The notes: a model not told the origin generated them from the letters alone. A DNA stretch of 64,000 bases from GJ-E10 sp035625725 (GCA_035625725.1 DASPPB010000058.1:1-64000); one strand, 5' to 3'; counted from the first letter of the stretch, positions 20,196-28,684 are shown. Numbers and translations: made by a program.

Positions 20196-20306
20196 TTAGC
20201 GCTCGAGCCTTTCGATCCAGCGGTCCAGAATACCGAGACGCTGCAATACGAAAAAGAGCACGATCCCGACCACGATCCCGAGACCCAGTGCTTGCGCGAC
20301 ACCCAT
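20196..20306 (-). CDS. small single-span membrane protein
   Basis: A 36-residue product, MGVAQALGLGIVVGIVLFFV followed by LQRLGILDRWIERLER: one hydrophobic span with a short amphipathic basic tail. ATG 20306 is chosen because GGAG lies 7 nt upstream; the frame is open further back but without a signal. It sits between the hydrogenase remnants and the alpha/beta hydrolase. I do not recognise a family. The compact start, span and tail arrangement supports a real membrane microprotein. Confidence 0.55.
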   Translation of the reverse strand: MGVAQALGLGIVVGIVLFFVLQRLGILDRWIERLER

Positions 20307-20697
20307 GCTTTTACTCCGAACTTGAATTTGCAAACCTTTCGTGGTGCGCCGGCCCTGCACACATCGGGCAAGCCAATGCGCCCAAGCTTGCGCGCCCACA
20401 TGGAGGAAGAACTTTGCGCCCGAGACGGATTTTGTCCATGACCGGGGTCAAGCTCCCGTCTTTCGGAACGACCCAAGTCGCGGCACCACCTTGCGCCTCT
20501 GGCGAGCGAGAAAATCCTGGTTCGCCAAGGGGTTGCAGAGGTTGGATGCAGCGCGCGCACGAGAAGTATTGCGCGGGGGAAAGTTCGCCCGTGCGGTAGG
20601 ATCCGCCCTCGCGCTCCGCGTGACGTTGCCCAGGCGGCCGCCCCCCGGACTTGCTCGGGGCTTGCCTTCGGAGCGCGGTACCAAAAACGGAAAAATC
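20307..20697. other. 391-bp divergent gap, no gene
   Basis: This is the upstream region shared by the small membrane protein (minus) and the alpha/beta hydrolase (plus). The hydrolase frame stays open upstream through much of it, but the encoded residues look unlike protein (rich in R, P, A, W and C) and have no good start. I could not identify a convincing promoter. Confidence 0.5.
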
Positions 20698-21492
20698 GTG
20701 AGCGTTTTTCTCTTTGGCGTGGGACTCGCCGGCGCGTCGCTTTGCGCGCTTCTTTTATGGGTGTACCGCCACCAGGAGGCGCTGATCTTTCATCCGGATC
20801 CACTGCCGCAAGGCTACGTTTACGATCTTCCCGAGGTGACCGAAATCACGGTGGCGGTCGATGGCGCGGAGCTCTCGGCCTTGCACCTGCGTTTGCCCGC
20901 GGCCAAGGGCATCGTCTTTTATCTGCACGGTAACGCCGGCAACCTGGCGAGCTGGTTTGCCGACACATCGGTGTATCGACACACGAATTTTGACCTGTTT
21001 ATGCTCGATTACCGCGGCTACGGGAAGAGCACGGGACGCATCCGAAGCGAGGAGCAACTGCACTGCGACGCGGCGGCGGCGTGGCGCCGGATCAGCGCGC
21101 AATATGAGGGGCGACGCAAGGTTATTGTGGGCTGCTCGTTAGGTTCGGCGCTGGCCGCAAGGCTCGCAGTGCAGGTGCGGCCCGACTTGACGGTTCTGAT
21201 TTCGCCCTACTGGAGCATGACGGAACTGGCCCGCTTGCACTTTTTTTCATGGATGCCGGTGCGGTTTATGCGCTATCGCCTCGAGACCTTCCGCGATGTG
21301 GCGCGCATTGATGGGCCGGTACTGCTGATGCACGGGGAGCGGGACGCGTTGATTCCGGTCACGCACAGTGTGCAGCTGCAGGCTCTTGCACGTTCGGCGC
21401 AGCTCATCAGGATCGCCGGCGCGGCACACAACGATGTGGAGGACTTTGCCGAGTACCGCAGGGGGTTTTCCGAGCGCTTGGCGGCGCTCTGA
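20698..21492 (+). CDS. membrane-anchored alpha/beta hydrolase (BEM46/YhfR-like)
   Basis: A 264-residue serine hydrolase. The N-terminus (VSVFLFGVGLAGASLCALLL) is a membrane anchor, followed by YRHQEALIFHPDPLPQGY, typical of the family. The oxyanion HGN motif (FYLHGNAGNLASW), the DYRGYGKSTGR strand, the nucleophile elbow GCSLGSALA, the acid loop LLMHGERDALIPV and the catalytic histidine GAAHNDVEDF are all present, so it should be active. GTG 20698 is chosen because it begins the hydrophobic anchor. The substrate is unknown; relatives are esterases or palmitoyl-thioesterase-like enzymes. Confidence 0.88.
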   Translation: MSVFLFGVGLAGASLCALLLWVYRHQEALIFHPDPLPQGYVYDLPEVTEITVAVDGAELSALHLRLPAAKGIVFYLHGNAGNLASWFADTSVYRHTNFDLFMLDYRGYGKSTGRIRSEEQLHCDAAAAWRRISAQYEGRRKVIVGCSLGSALAARLAVQVRPDLTVLISPYWSMTELARLHFFSWMPVRFMRYRLETFRDVARIDGPVLLMHGERDALIPVTHSVQLQALARSAQLIRIAGAAHNDVEDFAEYRRGFSERLAAL

Positions 21493-21509
21493 ACGCGGGC
21501 GGGGGCGGT

Positions 21510-23045
21510 TCACGCAAAAAATCCGTGCAGGAACCAGTTGTGCGGGGCGGTCAGCTCGCGATAGATCCAAAGGGTCTGACCGCTTGGGTTGCGCGCGACA
21601 AAATAATCCCGGTGCACGGTCGCCCGCTGTGCCTGCCCCAGGTCCCACCAACCGGCTTCAATGCGTTCCGGGCCGGCGAGCAATGCGAGCGGGCCACCGT
21701 ATCGCGGGATGCCGGACTGCGGGGACGCGGTTGGCAACCGACGCGGCGTCGGCAGAATCATCGAGGGACGTTGGGTTGGCAGCGGCACCTGGGTTTGGGG
21801 GTACGGCAGACCGGGCGCAAGGGGAACGACGCGATGCGCATATTCGGGCCGATGATCGCTGAGCGCCTGCAATTGGAACACCCCTGCCGAACCCAGGCGC
21901 GCATGCAGCGTTTCGGCCAGTTGCAGGGCGTCGGTTGCCTGCGTTGCGCACTGGGGGGCGGGGGGCAGGAAGCTGGCACTGCGCGGTGCCAGTTGCGCCA
22001 TGTGTTCGAGCTCGAGCTCCACGCCGGTTGCCGGTTCGGGCAAGCTGATGCGTGTGAGCCGTTCGGTCAATAGCCGCAGCAGACGTTGCGCATCTCGCTC
22101 GGCAACGGCCAGCGCAAGGTCGATCGTCGTTGGTGCTGTGGGTTGTTCACGGCGCGCACTGTGGTGCACGCGCAGCAGCAATTTCGTGGCCCCGGCACCG
22201 CGGCCTCGCAAAAATCCCTCCAGCAAACGCAGCAGATGGTGCACCGGCGCGGTCAATTGTTCTATATCAAACAAGTCAGCGGGCAACTCGACACGTGCCC
22301 GGAATTGTTCTGGTGGCGTAAAAGGCGGCTGGGGGTCGGGAACCGTACCCAGCAGCCGATCCAGATCGCCCAGTTGCTGCGCTCCAAAACGCCGGGCGAA
22401 AGCCTCGCGCGGCAGTGCCAGCACCTCGCCAATCGTACCGAGCCCCAGCGCATGCAAGGTCTGGCTGATTTGCTCTTCCCACCCCAGCAGGCGCAGTGGC
22501 AGTTGTCCCAGCGCGCCGGGCAATTGGGCCGTCTCCACGGTGTCGGGCGCCGCCAAACCTAACCCCCGTGCACATGCGAGTATGCGTGCGGCTGCAGGTG
22601 TGGCGGCGCTGGCATTGGTGGCACGATAGCCAAGGCCGCGCACAGCGCCAGCGATGCGCTGACGCAGCGCATCGCGCCCGCCAAAGAGCCGCTCGCTAGC
22701 GCCCGTTTCGATCAGCAATCCACTGCTGTCGCGTCCTTGAAAGGATGCGATCTGGCCGCTGAACTGGTATGCCCAACATGCCAACTCTTGCAGTGCCGTG
22801 CGCTCGCGCTGTGCGTCGTGCCGGATGGCAACCAGGTCGTGGGCCAGCGCTTGGGCTGCGGCCAACTTCATGCCGGGGAAAACACCCGCACGGCGTGCCT
22901 TGTCGTTGCACAAGACGACATCGGTGCGCTGGAGGGGGCCGTCGACGATGACCAGCGCCAGGCTATGCGCAAGCGCTGGATTGAGCGCCCGTTGCGCCAG
23001 TTGCAGCGATAGCGCGGGCAAGTTCAAGGCGAGCCAGGTGGACAT
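21510..23045 (-). CDS. imuB: mutasome protein ImuB (inactive Y-family polymerase)
   Basis: A 511-residue ImuB/DinP-like protein. It keeps the Y-family polymerase fold (ARRAGVFPGMKLAAAQAL near 50-67, GLGYRATNASAATPAAARILA near 137-156) but lacks the catalytic acidic residues: where Y-family enzymes have an aspartate near the N-terminus, this has LALNLPAL. QLPLRL at 181-186 may be a beta-clamp-binding peptide. The C-terminus LWIYREL...NWFLHGFFA is characteristic of ImuB. It links ImuA and DnaE2 to the replication clamp in SOS mutagenesis. It is convergent with the hydrolase gene (17-nt gap). Confidence 0.94.
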   Translation of the reverse strand: MSTWLALNLPALSLQLAQRALNPALAHSLALVIVDGPLQRTDVVLCNDKARRAGVFPGMKLAAAQALAHDLVAIRHDAQRERTALQELACWAYQFSGQIASFQGRDSSGLLIETGASERLFGGRDALRQRIAGAVRGLGYRATNASAATPAAARILACARGLGLAAPDTVETAQLPGALGQLPLRLLGWEEQISQTLHALGLGTIGEVLALPREAFARRFGAQQLGDLDRLLGTVPDPQPPFTPPEQFRARVELPADLFDIEQLTAPVHHLLRLLEGFLRGRGAGATKLLLRVHHSARREQPTAPTTIDLALAVAERDAQRLLRLLTERLTRISLPEPATGVELELEHMAQLAPRSASFLPPAPQCATQATDALQLAETLHARLGSAGVFQLQALSDHRPEYAHRVVPLAPGLPYPQTQVPLPTQRPSMILPTPRRLPTASPQSGIPRYGGPLALLAGPERIEAGWWDLGQAQRATVHRDYFVARNPSGQTLWIYRELTAPHNWFLHGFFA

Positions 23046-23052
23046 GGTACTG

Positions 23053-23074
23053 ATACTGTATATTTATACAGTAT
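23053..23074 (-). promoter_or_regulatory. LexA operator (SOS box) of imuB
   Basis: ATACTGT (23053-23059) and ACAGTAT (23068-23074) form a perfect inverted repeat around an 8-nt AT-only spacer, identical in half-sites to the dnaE2 operator. It ends 7 nt before the imuB ATG, so the leader must be extremely short. The VOC gene starts divergently 114 nt away on the other strand and could share the operator, but this is unproven. Confidence 0.92.
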
Positions 23075-23187
23075 TATTCCCCGAAATCCCGCCCGCGTCC
23101 CGATGGGGAGGCGCGCCGGCGGCGGCCAAACACATATCATCTACGGACGATGAGGCAGCGGCTCGGTCCGTGCAGGGAGGTCCAATC

Positions 23188-23559
23188 GTGGGCAATCAGT
23201 TTGTTTGGGTGGATATCCCGGTCGTCGATCTGGATCGGGCCATTGCCTTTTATTCGGCTGTGCTCGCCGGAGCTGTTTCGCGCGAAGGGGGGCCAGGCTT
23301 TTTCTTCGGGCTTTTGCCGCACGCGGGCAGCGCGGTGAGCGGGCGGCTGTATCAGGCGGGACCGGAGAACGCGCCTTCACAGCGCGGCCCGCTCATCTAT
23401 CTCAATGCGAGCGGCCGACTGCGCGAGGCCGTGCGCGCCGTTCAGGATCACGGTGGCTACGTCGTCCAATCGATCCATCAGATTGGCGAGCACGGCTGGC
23501 GCGCGATCGTCGTCGACAGCGAAGGCAATCGCGTCGCGTTGCATGCGCCCAAAGTCTGA
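23188..23559 (+). CDS. VOC (glyoxalase/bleomycin-resistance fold) protein
   Basis: A 123-residue vicinal-oxygen-chelate protein: (M)GNQFVWVDIPVVDLDRAIAF at the first beta-alpha unit, GFFFGLLPHAGSAVSGRLY in the middle, and the second unit RAVQDHGGYVVQS ending IVVDSEGNRVALHAP. GTG 23188 follows GGGAGG with good spacing; the frame is open upstream without a signal. Single-unit VOC proteins of this length usually act as dimers with a metal site. The substrate cannot be inferred. It lies between imuB and imuA, divergent from imuB. Confidence 0.85.
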   Translation: MGNQFVWVDIPVVDLDRAIAFYSAVLAGAVSREGGPGFFFGLLPHAGSAVSGRLYQAGPENAPSQRGPLIYLNASGRLREAVRAVQDHGGYVVQSIHQIGEHGWRAIVVDSEGNRVALHAPKV

Positions 23560-23663
23560 CGGGGAGGTTTTGCGGCGTGCGCCACGGCGCATTTGGACGC
23601 GGACGATGTCAACTGTATCGTTACGCGAGTAGCGCGAAGCATCGCAAATCGAAAGAGACCCGC

Positions 23664-23861
23664 GTGCACACGAGCAGACCAGCCGGCTTTATGATCGACT
23701 GCCGCATCGGTGAGGTGTCGGCGGCGGCGAAATTCTTGGGCACAGCGTTGGGAGGACGGCTCGAGTCCTTGCCACCGGAGGACAGTGCCGAGTACAGTTT
23801 GCGCGCGACATCGCGCCGATTTTGGATCGATGGCCAATGTCTGGCCGTAAGGGACGCATGA
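23664..23861 (+). CDS. small unknown gene, coupled to the next gene
   Basis: A 65-codon frame from GTG 23664 (GAAAGAG a few bases upstream), or 56 codons from ATG 23691 (MIDCRIGEVSAAAKFLGTAL). It ends ...FWIDGQCLAVRDA at TGA 23859-23861, overlapping the ATG 23858 of the next frame as ATGA, which is the main argument that it is translated. Composition is ordinary and globular with no membrane span. I do not recognise a family. Confidence 0.4.
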   Translation: MHTSRPAGFMIDCRIGEVSAAAKFLGTALGGRLESLPPEDSAEYSLRATSRRFWIDGQCLAVRDA

Positions 23862-24376
23862 GGCAGTTCTGCGCTTGGACCTCGACACCCGCGCTGCGCT
23901 CCGTGCGAATGCTCGCCGGGGTCTGCGCGCTCCTCCTGACGCCGTGGGGGGCACAGGCGGCATCCGACAGCGAGATGCGAGCCAGTGCCGTCAAGGCGGA
24001 GGCAGTGACCACGGGCGCCAACTGCGGCTCGCTGGTGATCCGCGATTGCCGCCTGCGCACGCCCTCGGTGGTGGTCGACTCCAGTCAGCATGTGCTTGCG
24101 GGTGCGCCGCGACAGTGGGAAGCGGTTCACGAGGCGGGGCCGGACTCCGAGGAGATTTTCGTCACCGGCGAGCGCATTCGGGGGCCGACGCCCAGCCAAG
24201 TGTTCGACCGCTATCTCGGTTCGCCGCAGGGTTCGACGAGTCTCATCAGCCGCGATGCGGTCGGCGGTGCGCGCTGTACGACGATTTCACGTTCGGCCGG
24301 CGTGCTGTGCTCGAGTTCCGGCGATGTGTATCCGGGAATGGGAACGCCGGTCACGAGCTGGTCGTTTTCTTTCTGA
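23858..24376 (+). CDS. exported protein of unknown function
   Basis: A 172-residue protein from ATG 23858, or 155 residues from ATG 23909, which starts a signal peptide directly (MLAGVCALLLTPWGAQA). The mature part contains GANCGSLVIRDCRLRTPSVVV and EEIFVTGERIRGPTPSQVFDRY, and has paired cysteines that could form disulfides. The motif IFVTGERIR resembles the EIVVTGxR segments that precede TonB-dependent receptor plugs and some unrelated exported proteins. No family is recognised. It is convergent with imuA (24 nt apart). Confidence 0.6.
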   Translation: MRQFCAWTSTPALRSVRMLAGVCALLLTPWGAQAASDSEMRASAVKAEAVTTGANCGSLVIRDCRLRTPSVVVDSSQHVLAGAPRQWEAVHEAGPDSEEIFVTGERIRGPTPSQVFDRYLGSPQGSTSLISRDAVGGARCTTISRSAGVLCSSSGDVYPGMGTPVTSWSFSF

Positions 24377-24400
24377 CGCGGTGGCTTGAGCGGTCGGTTT

Positions 24401-25270
24401 TTAATGCGCGAAGATCGTTCGCATGGACCGGTTTGCGCTTGCCGAGAGGGCGTCGAGCATCTGCGCAAGCGATGGGCGTGCCGTGGACGGCGTGTGCTTG
24501 GGCGATTCGAGCGCGGGGGCCGGCGAATGGTTCCAGCGCGCGGGATGCACTTGTAATGCGACCGGTTCGAGCAACGGGCGCCCGCGGCGCTTGAGCAAGC
24601 GTACCTGCAGTCGGCCGTCTTGTTGGCTGAGGTGCAAGCGCAAGGCTGCGGGTGAGGGTGCGTGGGCATGGCGGGTGCCGCGCATGACAAAAACCAATGC
24701 CCGCTGCCGCTGCGCCAGCAGATGCAATCGGCGCAGCGAGCGAAAGTCGGCATCGGCACCAGCGCCCTCGGGCAGCCACCCCAGCAAGGCACCCAGATGG
24801 GTCGCTCGTAAAGACTGTTCCAGGGCCCAGCCACTCTCGCGCGCAGTAAGCGGTTTGACAAAAATGTTACGTGCCAGATCAATGCCGGCTTCTGCCAGTG
24901 CCGGGGCGTAGGGCAAAGCACGGTTTGCCGCCCCTGGCTCCATGGAGCCAGGGGGCAGGCGCATCGCAGCCGCTGGGTCCTCCTGGCACGGCAACACCCA
25001 CACGCAGGTGCGGCCCGTGCGCGTTACCGCTGCCAGTGCGGGCAGCAGCAGGCTCAGTTCCCCAATACCGGCGTGATCGGCCAATAGCTCGACGAGTTGT
25101 CCGTGCGGCCAGCCATGGCCGGGAAGCTCGCGGTCGAGGTCTTCATAGCCGCACGACGTGCAGTCCGTGCGCGAATCTGCCTGGATCCAATCGCCACCAC
25201 GCCAGAGATTGGGAATGGCGCCAATATCGGCCGCTTGTAGCAAGGGAACGAGGACGGTGGCAGCACGCAT
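24401..25270 (-). CDS. imuA: mutasome protein ImuA (SulA/RecA-like)
   Basis: A 289-residue ImuA, the RecA-fold partner of ImuB and DnaE2 in the SOS mutasome. Family motifs include LWRGGDWI (about 22-29), ELPGHGWPHGQLVELLAD (about 48-65), a P-loop-like region without a canonical GKT (HAGIGELSLLLPALAAVT), CVWVLPCQEDPAAAMRLPPG and a RecA-like core near FVKPLTARESGWALEQSLRA. The C-terminal tail is Pro/Ser/Ala-rich. It lies 20 nt after lexA on the same strand with no terminator between, so it is probably co-transcribed from the lexA SOS promoter. Confidence 0.92.
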   Translation of the reverse strand: MRAATVLVPLLQAADIGAIPNLWRGGDWIQADSRTDCTSCGYEDLDRELPGHGWPHGQLVELLADHAGIGELSLLLPALAAVTRTGRTCVWVLPCQEDPAAAMRLPPGSMEPGAANRALPYAPALAEAGIDLARNIFVKPLTARESGWALEQSLRATHLGALLGWLPEGAGADADFRSLRRLHLLAQRQRALVFVMRGTRHAHAPSPAALRLHLSQQDGRLQVRLLKRRGRPLLEPVALQVHPARWNHSPAPALESPKHTPSTARPSLAQMLDALSASANRSMRTIFAH

Positions 25271-25290
25271 ATGGATGGTTCACTGTCGTT

Positions 25291-25932
25291 TTAGATGGCA
25301 GGGCGAATGACACCGACCGCAACGCCCTCGATGGTCAGTGCCTCACGCTTGAGATCGACCATAATGGAGCTGTACTCCGGGTTCTCAGCGATCAATTCAA
25401 CGCGAGCCCCGCGCAGCTTGAACCGCTTGACGGTGACATCGTCGCCGAGTCGAGCGACGACAATTTGGCCGTTATGGGCCTGGTTTTGCCGGTGCACCGC
25501 CAACCAATCGCCATCGAGAATGCCCGCGTCGCGCATGCTCATGCCGCGCACCTCGAGCAGATAATCCGCGCGTGGCCGGAAGGTGGACGGATCGACAGCA
25601 GGGCGCTTGAGCACGTTCTCCTGCGCCAGGATCGGACTGCCAGCGGCAACTTTCCCGATCAAGGGCAGGCCGAATTCGCGCGCCGCCTCACCAAGGGCGC
25701 GTACCGAGTCACGCAGCCGAATGCCGCGCGAAGTGCCGGCGAGCAGTTCAATCAACCCCTTTTTTTGCAATGCCTGCAGATGTTGTTCCGCGGCGTTCAG
25801 GGAACGAAAGCCGAAGGCGTGGGCAATTTCCTCGCGCGTTGGAGGTGCGCCGCTTTCCGCAAGCGTGCTGCGGATGAACTCGAGGATTTCATTTTGGCGG
25901 GCAGTCAGGACGGTGGCAGGATCGATGTTCAT
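25291..25932 (-). CDS. lexA: SOS repressor LexA
   Basis: A 213-residue LexA. The winged HTH (PTREEIAHAFGFRSLNAAEQ, from residue 31) precedes the autocleavage site Ala97-Gly98 (KVAAGSP). The catalytic dyad is Ser132 (GMSM) and Lys169 (TVKRF), 37 residues apart as in E. coli LexA. ATG 25932 is chosen because the longer frame (start 25989) would run through the SOS box and promoter. No strong ribosome binding site is seen. It is autoregulated through the box just upstream, and its targets in this window are dnaE2, imuB and probably imuA. Confidence 0.97.
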   Translation of the reverse strand: MNIDPATVLTARQNEILEFIRSTLAESGAPPTREEIAHAFGFRSLNAAEQHLQALQKKGLIELLAGTSRGIRLRDSVRALGEAAREFGLPLIGKVAAGSPILAQENVLKRPAVDPSTFRPRADYLLEVRGMSMRDAGILDGDWLAVHRQNQAHNGQIVVARLGDDVTVKRFKLRGARVELIAENPEYSSIMVDLKREALTIEGVAVGVIRPAI

Positions 25933-25957
25933 GTTCGGATCGCGAACTGGAGATGTT

Positions 25958-25989
25958 ACACTGTAAATGTATACAGTATCCATTGTCAA
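25958..25989 (-). promoter_or_regulatory. lexA promoter with SOS box
   Basis: CTGT (25961-25964) and ACAG (25973-25976) with an 8-nt spacer give a LexA box extending over 25958-25979, with one half-site mismatch (ACACTGT instead of ATACTGT), so slightly weaker than the dnaE2 and imuB boxes. On the minus strand it lies between a perfect TTGACA -35 (25984-25989) and a TACAGT -10 (25960-25965) spaced 18 nt. Operator and promoter thus overlap, as expected for autoregulation. Confidence 0.92.
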
Positions 25990-26364
25990 CCGCCGTTGCG
26001 GTATTCCTTACCGCCAATTGCATGTCTTGCAGCGTGCTGCCCACGTGATACACTGCACGGGTATCAATCGGGAGCTGCCCGGTATTCGACGGCGGCTCCA
26101 GACAGAAGCGGTCAGCCGTGTAAGAAGTGCCGACCACCCCGGCGCCCCGTGCACCGGTAGCCCGCACCCACGGTTCGTGCCGCATTAATTCCCGACGAAG
26201 CCCGTACGCGACCCCTGCAAGGCAGGGTCGGTCGGCCAACCGGATCTGGAAAACCGGAACCTTATGTTTTTGTTCGGCAACCCCGAACACCTCGCGTTAG
26301 CCATTGTGGCATCGCATCAACGCGCCCAACCGGCACGACGGCCGGGTGGGCGCGCTGCTCATTT
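25990..26364. other. 375-bp divergent gap upstream of scpB, with hairpins
   Basis: No gene is supported. The plus strand can form small hairpins at 26210-26229 (ACCC-TGC/GCA-GGGT) and 26272-26288 (GTTCGG/CCGAAC), with a CCGG/CCGG pairing between them at 26240-26257. These could be part of an scpB leader, but no known riboswitch is evident. scpA, the usual partner just upstream of scpB, is not present here. Confidence 0.45.
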
Positions 26365-27078
26365 ATGAACACCCACGAAGCCAAGATCGTTCTGGAAGCG
26401 GCGCTGCTCACAGCGCCGCAGCCCCTGGCCGTCGAGCAGTTGCAAAGCCTCTTTGCCGATGAGCTCGATGAGGAGACCGTGCGCGTCTTGCTCGAGGAGC
26501 TGCGCGGCGATTGGGCGGGCCGCGGCGTCGAGCTGGTGCCGCTTGCCAGCGGCTGGCGCTTTCAAAGCACGGCCGCGATGCAGCCTGTCCTGGAGCGACT
26601 CAGTCCCGAAAAACCGCCCAAGTATTCTCGGGCGGTGCTCGAAACGCTCGCGATCATCGCCTACCGCCAGCCCGTGACGCGCGGCGACATCGAAGAGATC
26701 CGCGGGGTGACGGCCTCGGCGCACATCATCAAGACGCTCGAGGAGCGCGGCTGGATCGAGACGATCGGTCATCGCGAGGCCCCGGGCCGCCCGGCGCTGC
26801 TCGCTACGACGCGCGCATTTCTCGATGATTTTAATTTGCGTTCGCTGCAGGAGCTCCCGCCGATCGGCGCGGATGCGGCTGCAGCCGAGGCGAAGTTCGA
26901 ACTGCCCTTTGCCGGGCCGGCTGCGGACACCTTTACGCCCGCCACGAGCGAAGCGGTCGAGGCGGTCGCGGCCACCGCGGAGGCGACCGAGGACAACGAT
27001 GCGGCCGCCTCGCAGTTGCACCACATCGAAGACACGCAGGTCGATTACCGAGAAGCAAGTCCCCAAGGAGCCTCCTAG
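26365..27078 (+). CDS. scpB: segregation and condensation protein ScpB
   Basis: A 237-residue ScpB, a kleisin-associated winged-helix protein that with ScpA and SMC organises and segregates the chromosome. The two wHTH domains cover about residues 1-150, with the highly conserved PPKYSRAVLETLAIIAYRQP near 88-107 and TRGDIEEIRGV following. A long Ala/Glu-rich acidic tail occupies about 170-237. The start ATG lacks an obvious ribosome binding site. The rluB start is 7 nt downstream and its SD lies inside the scpB end, so they are likely co-expressed, an order common in proteobacteria. Confidence 0.95.
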   Translation: MNTHEAKIVLEAALLTAPQPLAVEQLQSLFADELDEETVRVLLEELRGDWAGRGVELVPLASGWRFQSTAAMQPVLERLSPEKPPKYSRAVLETLAIIAYRQPVTRGDIEEIRGVTASAHIIKTLEERGWIETIGHREAPGRPALLATTRAFLDDFNLRSLQELPPIGADAAAAEAKFELPFAGPAADTFTPATSEAVEAVAATAEATEDNDAAASQLHHIEDTQVDYREASPQGAS

Positions 27079-27085
27079 GCACACT

Positions 27086-28684
27086 ATGAATCCGTCTTCC
27101 CTCAACGATGCGCTTGCCGCAACCATCGAGTCCGCGCCGCTAGAGCCGACCGCGGGCCCGGCACCGAAGAACCAGGAGCAAGGCACCCAGGAACCCGCAC
27201 CGTCGCGAGCCGATGAAGATGCGAGCGCTGCTGTCGTGCTGGCGCAAGTCGAAGAACCGCTTGAGCACGATGGCCCCGACAGCGAGTCGGGCTCCGAGGC
27301 CGGCGTCGAAACGGTGGCCTCCGAGCGCCGGCAACATCGCGGCCCGCACGGCCGCCGCCGCCGCGGGCGCGTGGAGCGAGCGCCCCGTGAAGCAGTCCTA
27401 GGCGCTGCCGCAGCCGGCGGCGAGCCGCAGGCCCAAGTGCCGCCTCTGGCCGGAGAAGGCGACGAAGTCAACGGCTTGGCGATGGCCGATCAGCCTCTGC
27501 CGCAATCGCTGCTCGAGCGCGGGCGTCGCGCCGCGAAGGTCGCGCTCAGCGCGCAGTCCGATAAGTTGCACAAAGTCCTTGCTGACGCCGGCATCGGATC
27601 GCGGCGCGACATGGAGGAGCTCATCGTCGCCGGGCGCGTTTCGGTCAACGGTCAGCCCGCGCATGTCGGCCAGCGTGTGCTGCCAACCGATCAGGTGCGC
27701 ATCAATGGCAAGCCCCTGCATACCCGTCGCCAGCCGGGTCGGCCGCCGCGCGTGCTGCTTTATCACAAGCCCGCGGGCGAGATCGTCTCGCAGGATGATC
27801 CGCAGGGGCGCCCGAGCGTATTTGAGAAGCTGCCCAAGGTCTCTGGCGGACGCTGGATCGCCGTGGGCCGGCTTGATTTCAACACCGAGGGCTTGCTGCT
27901 GCTCACGACCTCGGGAGAACTCGCTAACCGTTTGATGCACCCCCGCTTTGAGGTCGAGCGCGAGTATGCCGTGCGTCTGCTGGGCGAGTTGACGCCGGAG
28001 CAGAGAAACCAGCTGCTCGAGGGGCTGACGCTCGAAGACGGTGTGGCGCGCTTTTCGCGCCTGGAAGACGCCGGCGGCCAAGGTGCCAATCACTGGTATC
28101 GCGCGGTAATTTCCGAGGGCCGGAATCGGGAAGTGCGGCGCATGTTCGAAGCGCTGGGCATGCAGGTGAGCCGCCTGATTCGTATCCGCTACGGGGCGGT
28201 GCAATTGCCACGCTCGCTGTCTCGGGGCCGTTTTCTGGAACTGGCTCCGGTCTGGGTCGAGGCCTGGCTGCACGATTTGGGAATCGGTGCCGACGAGGTG
28301 CGCTCGCGTGCCTCGACTGGGCGCAAGCCCGGCGGCCCCAAAACCGGCAAACCCGGCCACCGGCCGGGCGGCATGCGCCAACCCGATCCGCTGGCCAGCA
28401 CGGCCGGTTACTTTTCGCAGGACCCCAAGGGCATGTCGCGCGGCAACCGCACAGGCAAGCCCGGGCGGCCGGGAGGCGGTCGGTCGCCCGATCCCATGGC
28501 CAGCACGGTCAATTACTTGGCGCAAGACGCCTATGGGTCGCGGCGCGATCCCCAAGCGAACAAAGTGGGCCGGCCGGGAGCCAATCGACAGCCTGATCCG
28601 ATGACCAGCACCGTGAACTACATTGCCCGGGGGCACGGCACGGGCGGCTTTCGTCGGCCCAAGGGCCGGGGCCGAATCGGCTAG
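27086..28684 (+). CDS. rluB: 23S rRNA pseudouridine synthase RluB, with extended tails
   Basis: A 532-residue RluB-type enzyme that converts U2605 (E. coli numbering) of 23S rRNA to pseudouridine. The N-terminal 150 residues are a low-complexity acidic/basic extension. The S4 domain starts near KLHKVLADAGIGSRRDMEEL, and the catalytic motif GRLDFNTEGLLLLTTSGEL holds the essential Asp. GRNREVRRMFEALGMQVSRLI is also typical. The C-terminus (from about residue 415) is basic and Gly-rich and holds three imperfect repeats built on PDPxxSTxxY. ATG 27086 is preceded by AAGGAG. The core is about 300 residues; both tails are long compared with E. coli. Confidence 0.94.
   Translation: MNPSSLNDALAATIESAPLEPTAGPAPKNQEQGTQEPAPSRADEDASAAVVLAQVEEPLEHDGPDSESGSEAGVETVASERRQHRGPHGRRRRGRVERAPREAVLGAAAAGGEPQAQVPPLAGEGDEVNGLAMADQPLPQSLLERGRRAAKVALSAQSDKLHKVLADAGIGSRRDMEELIVAGRVSVNGQPAHVGQRVLPTDQVRINGKPLHTRRQPGRPPRVLLYHKPAGEIVSQDDPQGRPSVFEKLPKVSGGRWIAVGRLDFNTEGLLLLTTSGELANRLMHPRFEVEREYAVRLLGELTPEQRNQLLEGLTLEDGVARFSRLEDAGGQGANHWYRAVISEGRNREVRRMFEALGMQVSRLIRIRYGAVQLPRSLSRGRFLELAPVWVEAWLHDLGIGADEVRSRASTGRKPGGPKTGKPGHRPGGMRQPDPLASTAGYFSQDPKGMSRGNRTGKPGRPGGGRSPDPMASTVNYLAQDAYGSRRDPQANKVGRPGANRQPDPMTSTVNYIARGHGTGGFRRPKGRGRIG
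28376..28635 (+). repeat. three imperfect coding repeats in the RluB C-terminal tail
   Basis: The encoded units RQPDPLASTAGYFSQD, RSPDPMASTVNYLAQD and RQPDPMTSTVNYIARG are separated by Gly/Lys/Arg/Pro-rich linkers of about 25 residues. The conserved core is PDP-(L/M)-x-ST-(A/V)-x-Y. The pattern suggests repeated short RNA- or protein-binding segments in a disordered tail. Confidence 0.85.
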
